A DNA stretch of 64,000 bases from Gordonia gummivorans. Lineage in GTDB: Bacteria; Actinomycetota; Actinomycetes; Mycobacteriales; Mycobacteriaceae. The notes beneath the pieces were generated by a model. The model ran no database searches. It worked only from the letters and a program-made list of their open reading frames with translations, and had not been told where the DNA came from. Positions 61,195 through 64,000 of the stretch are shown here, piece by piece. Both the position numbers and the translations under genes were made by a program. The stretch spans positions 1 through 64,000 of the forward strand of contig NZ_JAKWBF010000019.1 in assembly GCF_022513585.1 (NCBI RefSeq). Direction: 5' to 3'. The number at the start of each line of letters is the position of its first letter. Positions within the stretch are counted from its first letter, which is position 1.

Positions 61195-62519
61195 GGCGCA
61201 CCACTCCCGCTCGGCTCGGGCTTGGGTGGCGCAACCCGCTCGCTTGCAGTGGGTTCTCCGAAGTGGCGGAATGGCTTCGGTTTGCGGCCTTGCGACCGTG
61301 CCGTCAGCAGAGCTCGCGGTCCGGCGATCAGGCCCGAGAACTCGGCACGGGCGGCGCCGGTGACACTGGGAACCGATGGGGCAGAGCGCGGTTTGGCCCG
61401 CCCGTAGAACGATGTGACGAGATGTGCCGCGGCCGAACCGGCGCGGGCAAGCGCAAGCGGCGCCAGGTCGCGATCAAAGGCGATCTTGGTGAGCCATGCG
61501 CCGAGTCCCAGACCGTACCCATGTGCCTGGGCGGACAACGCATCGTCGTCGTCGCGATGCTGATGCCAGGTGATTGCATCCGGCTCGCACACCAGGGTGT
61601 GACCGGCGACGATGGTCCGTACGAACCAGTCGATGTCTTCGCCGCCCTTGGCCGGTGATCCGGCTCCCAGTGCCTCGTCGAAACCACCCAGGGCAAACGC
61701 GACCGAACGACGGACCGCAAAGTTCGCACCGGTGCCGTAATCGCCTACCCGGAACGGGAAAAGCTTTCCGTGCGACGGATCGTCCCGGCGGTATTCGCGA
61801 CGTTCGAGACTGTTCGCCCAGCGCACCCGCTGCTCGAAGGTGCACTGGGCAGCAGTCCGTAGTTGTGCCGCGGGCACAAGTCCGGTCACGCAGGCCACCG
61901 CCGGATCCGACAGGGGCGCAACCAGGCGCTCCAGCCAGTATCTGTCGACCACCACGTCGTCGTCGGTGAAGGCAACTATCGCGTGGGTGGCGGCTTCGAG
62001 TCCTCGGTTACGCGCCGCAGCCAGACCGGGCACCGAGGCGTGGATCGCCCGCACTCGTGGGTCGGCCAGCGAATCGACGTAACGCCACGTATCGAGCGTG
62101 GTGGCCGCGTTGTCCACAACCACCACCTCGAATTGCGGATAGTCCATCGCCAGCAGAGATTCGACGGCACGTGTCGCTGCGGCGGTGCGATCTCGTGTGC
62201 ACAGCACCACGGACACGGGCGGAAGATCTGCTGGCACCGAGTCGTGCGCGGCCCGCTCGGGTAGCCGTGACATCTCGCGGCACACTTCGCGACCGAGAAT
62301 CACCCCGTCGTCGATGCCCACTTCGATGAACCCGAGGACGGTCCGGCCGTTGCGCACGAGCAGTCGCGCCTGCTGGTACCCGTCGGAGTCCAGCGCCTTG
62401 ACCGTGTCCGCATAGGGTTGTGACAGCTGCACTTCGCCGATCCAGCGGCCGTCGTCGGTCGTGGGTGGGCCTTCGCCACCCAGCACTGGCGCGAGTGTGT
62501 CGATCTGCTCAGCTTCCAT
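61191..62519 (-). CDS. Family 2 glycosyltransferase (WcaA/rhamnosyl type)
   Basis: From ATG 62519 (GAGGACA upstream) the protein has 442 residues. A ~100-residue N-terminal extension precedes the GT-A domain: VSVVLCTRDRTAAATRAVESLL, ARNRGLEAATHAIVAFTDDDVVVD (DxD at TDDDV), and GGEDIDWFVRTIVAGH (ED acceptor motif). The C-terminus is basic and Pro-rich. It transfers a sugar from a nucleotide donor to a lipid or polysaccharide acceptor. It overlaps the pyruvyl transferase gene by 11 bases and the acyltransferase gene by 4. Confidence 0.83.
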   Translation of the reverse strand: MEAEQIDTLAPVLGGEGPPTTDDGRWIGEVQLSQPYADTVKALDSDGYQQARLLVRNGRTVLGFIEVGIDDGVILGREVCREMSRLPERAAHDSVPADLPPVSVVLCTRDRTAAATRAVESLLAMDYPQFEVVVVDNAATTLDTWRYVDSLADPRVRAIHASVPGLAAARNRGLEAATHAIVAFTDDDVVVDRYWLERLVAPLSDPAVACVTGLVPAAQLRTAAQCTFEQRVRWANSLERREYRRDDPSHGKLFPFRVGDYGTGANFAVRRSVAFALGGFDEALGAGSPAKGGEDIDWFVRTIVAGHTLVCEPDAITWHQHRDDDDALSAQAHGYGLGLGAWLTKIAFDRDLAPLALARAGSAAAHLVTSFYGRAKPRSAPSVPSVTGAARAEFSGLIAGPRALLTARSQGRKPKPFRHFGEPTASERVAPPKPEPSGSGAP

Positions 62520-63924
62520 TGTTTGTCCTCGGTTTGTCGTAGGAGTCGTCTTCATCGCGGCCGACGTGGTGTCCCGCGGCGTGGGGATCGGTGACTGGGG
62601 CGAACCATTGGCATGCCCTGTCTTGCAAGGTTGTTCGATGACCTTCCGTGATCGCGGCCAGGCGCGATCGTGCGCTCGGCGAGTTCATCTGACGGCCCAG
62701 CGCGGTGGCGATGTGCCCGCCGGTGACCTCGGCAAAGCCGGCGACCGCATCGCCGAGACCCGACGCACGCATCACGCCCTCGGATTTCGACGAGAAGTAG
62801 GCGATTGCGAAAGTCGGTGTCCCCGAGATAGTTGCCAGGACTGCGGCGTGTAGCCGTACGGCGATCATGCAGGCCGCACGCCCGTACAGCGCAGCCAGCT
62901 CGGTGGGACTCAGATCTTCGTCGGCATACGACGCGGGTATCTGGTGCCGGTCCAACGCGGCGTGCAGCCTGTGGGAGATCGGGCGGTCGTCCTCGATACG
63001 GGTAGGACCCAAGGTGTGTGCGACGACGAGGACATGATCGATGAGCCCGGTTCGGCGCAGTGTCGCTGTTGCGTCGATGATCTGGGCGATGACCCGATCG
63101 TTCGCGCCGTCCTCCAGTGAGGGATGCGCACGCATGGCGATTACTGCGGTCCTTGCCATCTCGGCGGGGACGGCCGTCACCGCCGCATCGACCCGCGAGC
63201 TGTTGTCGGAGGTGATGGCGTAAGCCATATCTGGTGCGAGTTCCGGCTTCGCCAAACCGAGTTCGCGCGCAACCGTCAACGATTTCTCGTCGCGGACGAC
63301 GGTGTGGTTTGCCCCGCCGAGCATCCGGGCGGCGAGCCGGCGTGCGGCGGGCCGTGAGGCGGGGAAGGGGCCAAGCGTGTGGCCGAGCAGTACGGTCGGA
63401 ATACCCATTCTGCTCGCAGCGGTCAGTGGTGCCGCCAAGGTGAACAGCCGGGCGAGGCTCACCACCGGCTGTACCGATGCGTCGGTGTACAGGTTGGAGC
63501 CGCCGACGCCGACAACGAGATCGGCATCGGCGAAGATGCGCCGGTACCGTTGCGGCACGCGGCCGAAAGCCGTTGCGGCGGCAGGTGACAACAGGCGGGA
63601 GAACCAGATCGGGACGTCGACGAGTGGTGACGCGTCATCCCGTCCGCGGAGCTCCGACGGCATCGGATTGGGCAGCAGAACGGCATCCGGGCGCCTTCGG
63701 GCGATGTGGCGCATCGCATCATTGCCCTGATCGGGGTTCTCGGTGAGTCCAACGACGCTGACCGTCGCATGCGGACTCACGTGCGTGGCGAGACTCAGTA
63801 CGCCCTCCGTGATCGCTGAGTCGCCCTTGTTGTCATCGTGCCACGCATTCACCAACACGATGTGGGGCCGGCGTGCGGCAGGCCGCGACGCTTGGGGGAC
63901 CATCGAGCCGATCACCTCCGTCAT
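62509..63924 (-). CDS. Polysaccharide pyruvyl transferase family protein
   Basis: The 471-residue protein has AGGAGGG upstream. It has the PS_pyruv_trans pattern: NAWHDDNKGDSAITEG (near 26-41), DLVVGVGGSNLYTD (near 135), GHTLGPFPAS, RDEKSLTVARELG and ALYGRAACMIAVRLHAAVLA with the conserved RLHA near 354. Such enzymes put pyruvate ketals on surface sugars, using PEP. The C-terminal 30 residues overlap the GT2 start. Its own start overlaps the membrane-protein gene beyond the window (ATGA). Confidence 0.83.
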   Translation of the reverse strand: MTEVIGSMVPQASRPAARRPHIVLVNAWHDDNKGDSAITEGVLSLATHVSPHATVSVVGLTENPDQGNDAMRHIARRRPDAVLLPNPMPSELRGRDDASPLVDVPIWFSRLLSPAAATAFGRVPQRYRRIFADADLVVGVGGSNLYTDASVQPVVSLARLFTLAAPLTAASRMGIPTVLLGHTLGPFPASRPAARRLAARMLGGANHTVVRDEKSLTVARELGLAKPELAPDMAYAITSDNSSRVDAAVTAVPAEMARTAVIAMRAHPSLEDGANDRVIAQIIDATATLRRTGLIDHVLVVAHTLGPTRIEDDRPISHRLHAALDRHQIPASYADEDLSPTELAALYGRAACMIAVRLHAAVLATISGTPTFAIAYFSSKSEGVMRASGLGDAVAGFAEVTGGHIATALGRQMNSPSARSRLAAITEGHRTTLQDRACQWFAPVTDPHAAGHHVGRDEDDSYDKPRTNNGS

Positions 63925-64000
63925 GCGGATCCCTCCTGGACTCGAAGGGCATGCTTTCCCCGGGTCAGGCCGATGAGGCCGGCGAGACCCGCAACCAACG
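63921..64000 (-). CDS. C-terminus of an upstream membrane protein (partial)
   Basis: On the minus strand the frame ending at TGA 63923-63921 is open to the window edge: LVAGLAGLIGLTRGKHALRV plus QEGSA. The stop overlaps the ATG of the pyruvyl transferase gene, typical of a real gene in the same operon. The hydrophobic then basic end suggests the last helix and cytoplasmic tail of a transporter or flippase; identity cannot be decided from 25 residues. Confidence 0.65.
   Translation of the reverse strand, partial: LVAGLAGLIGLTRGKHALRVQEGSA

Overview
This is a GC-rich actinobacterial chromosome segment with dense, mostly operonic genes, many GTG starts and short ATGA/GTGA overlaps. The mycothiol gene mshA, the senX3-regX3 pair, and a gene order matching, from memory, the Mycobacterium tuberculosis Rv0486-Rv0531 region place it in the mycolic-acid group (Mycobacteriales). 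The extra genes (rex before hemA, a cytochrome P450 beside mshA, many short dispersed repeats) suggest Gordonia or a close relative. The genus is an inference; the order is well supported.

Layout. 1-4101: a surface-polysaccharide group (processive GT2 synthase cut by the window edge, GT-C-like membrane protein, GH5-like lipoprotein) and a DUF2599 lipoprotein. 4158-5941: a TetR-P450 operon whose promoter region carries a 20-bp palindrome shared with divergent mshA. 5994-15418: mshA, a YbjN-type gene, acyl-CoA synthetase, APC permease, DUF1361 protein, gpmA, a small acetyltransferase, senX3-regX3. 15419-15922: gene-free and repeat-rich. 15923-28351: Rv0495c-like cysteine-rich protein, ppx, a disordered membrane protein, sugar-phosphate isomerase-like protein, thioesterase, proC, a BldC/excisionase-type regulator, the 33-residue bS22 gene, a galE2-like SDR, an acyltransferase, a medium-chain dehydrogenase and a HAD hydrolase.

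28475-34744 is the haem operon: a glutaredoxin-like gene, then a Rex-type operator, rex, hemA, hemC, a hemD fusion and hemB. 34918-37375 holds small membrane proteins. 37476-45427 is lipid catabolism: acyl-CoA oxidase-like protein, LuxR regulator, FadD ligase, a duplicated membrane protein, TetR and acyl-CoA dehydrogenase, with two candidate operators. 45438-46577 is a discrete unit: one AbiEi/DUF559-type gene bounded by gapless 91-bp inverted repeats. 46583-48736 has a YdcF-like protein and a semialdehyde dehydrogenase. 48813-55980 has an SGNH lipoprotein, hemL, a histidine phosphatase and the System II cytochrome c maturation set (TlpA-like thioredoxin, CcdA, ResB, CcsB). 56177-58905 has an EspR-like regulator, a small membrane protein, a BldC-like regulator, a DUF4229 protein and a cysteine desulfhydrase-like enzyme.

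59040-64000 is a second surface-glycoconjugate operon on the minus strand: C-terminus of a membrane protein, pyruvyl transferase, GT2, HxxxDG acyltransferase and a lipoprotein hydrolase.

Common themes are redox and haem economy (mycothiol, Rex, haem synthesis, cytochrome c maturation) and envelope polysaccharide. The most unusual features are the inverted-repeat-bounded DUF559 unit, a two-copy ~105-bp triple-hairpin element, and several families of short repeats, some of which have become coding sequence inside hemD and a membrane-protein gene.
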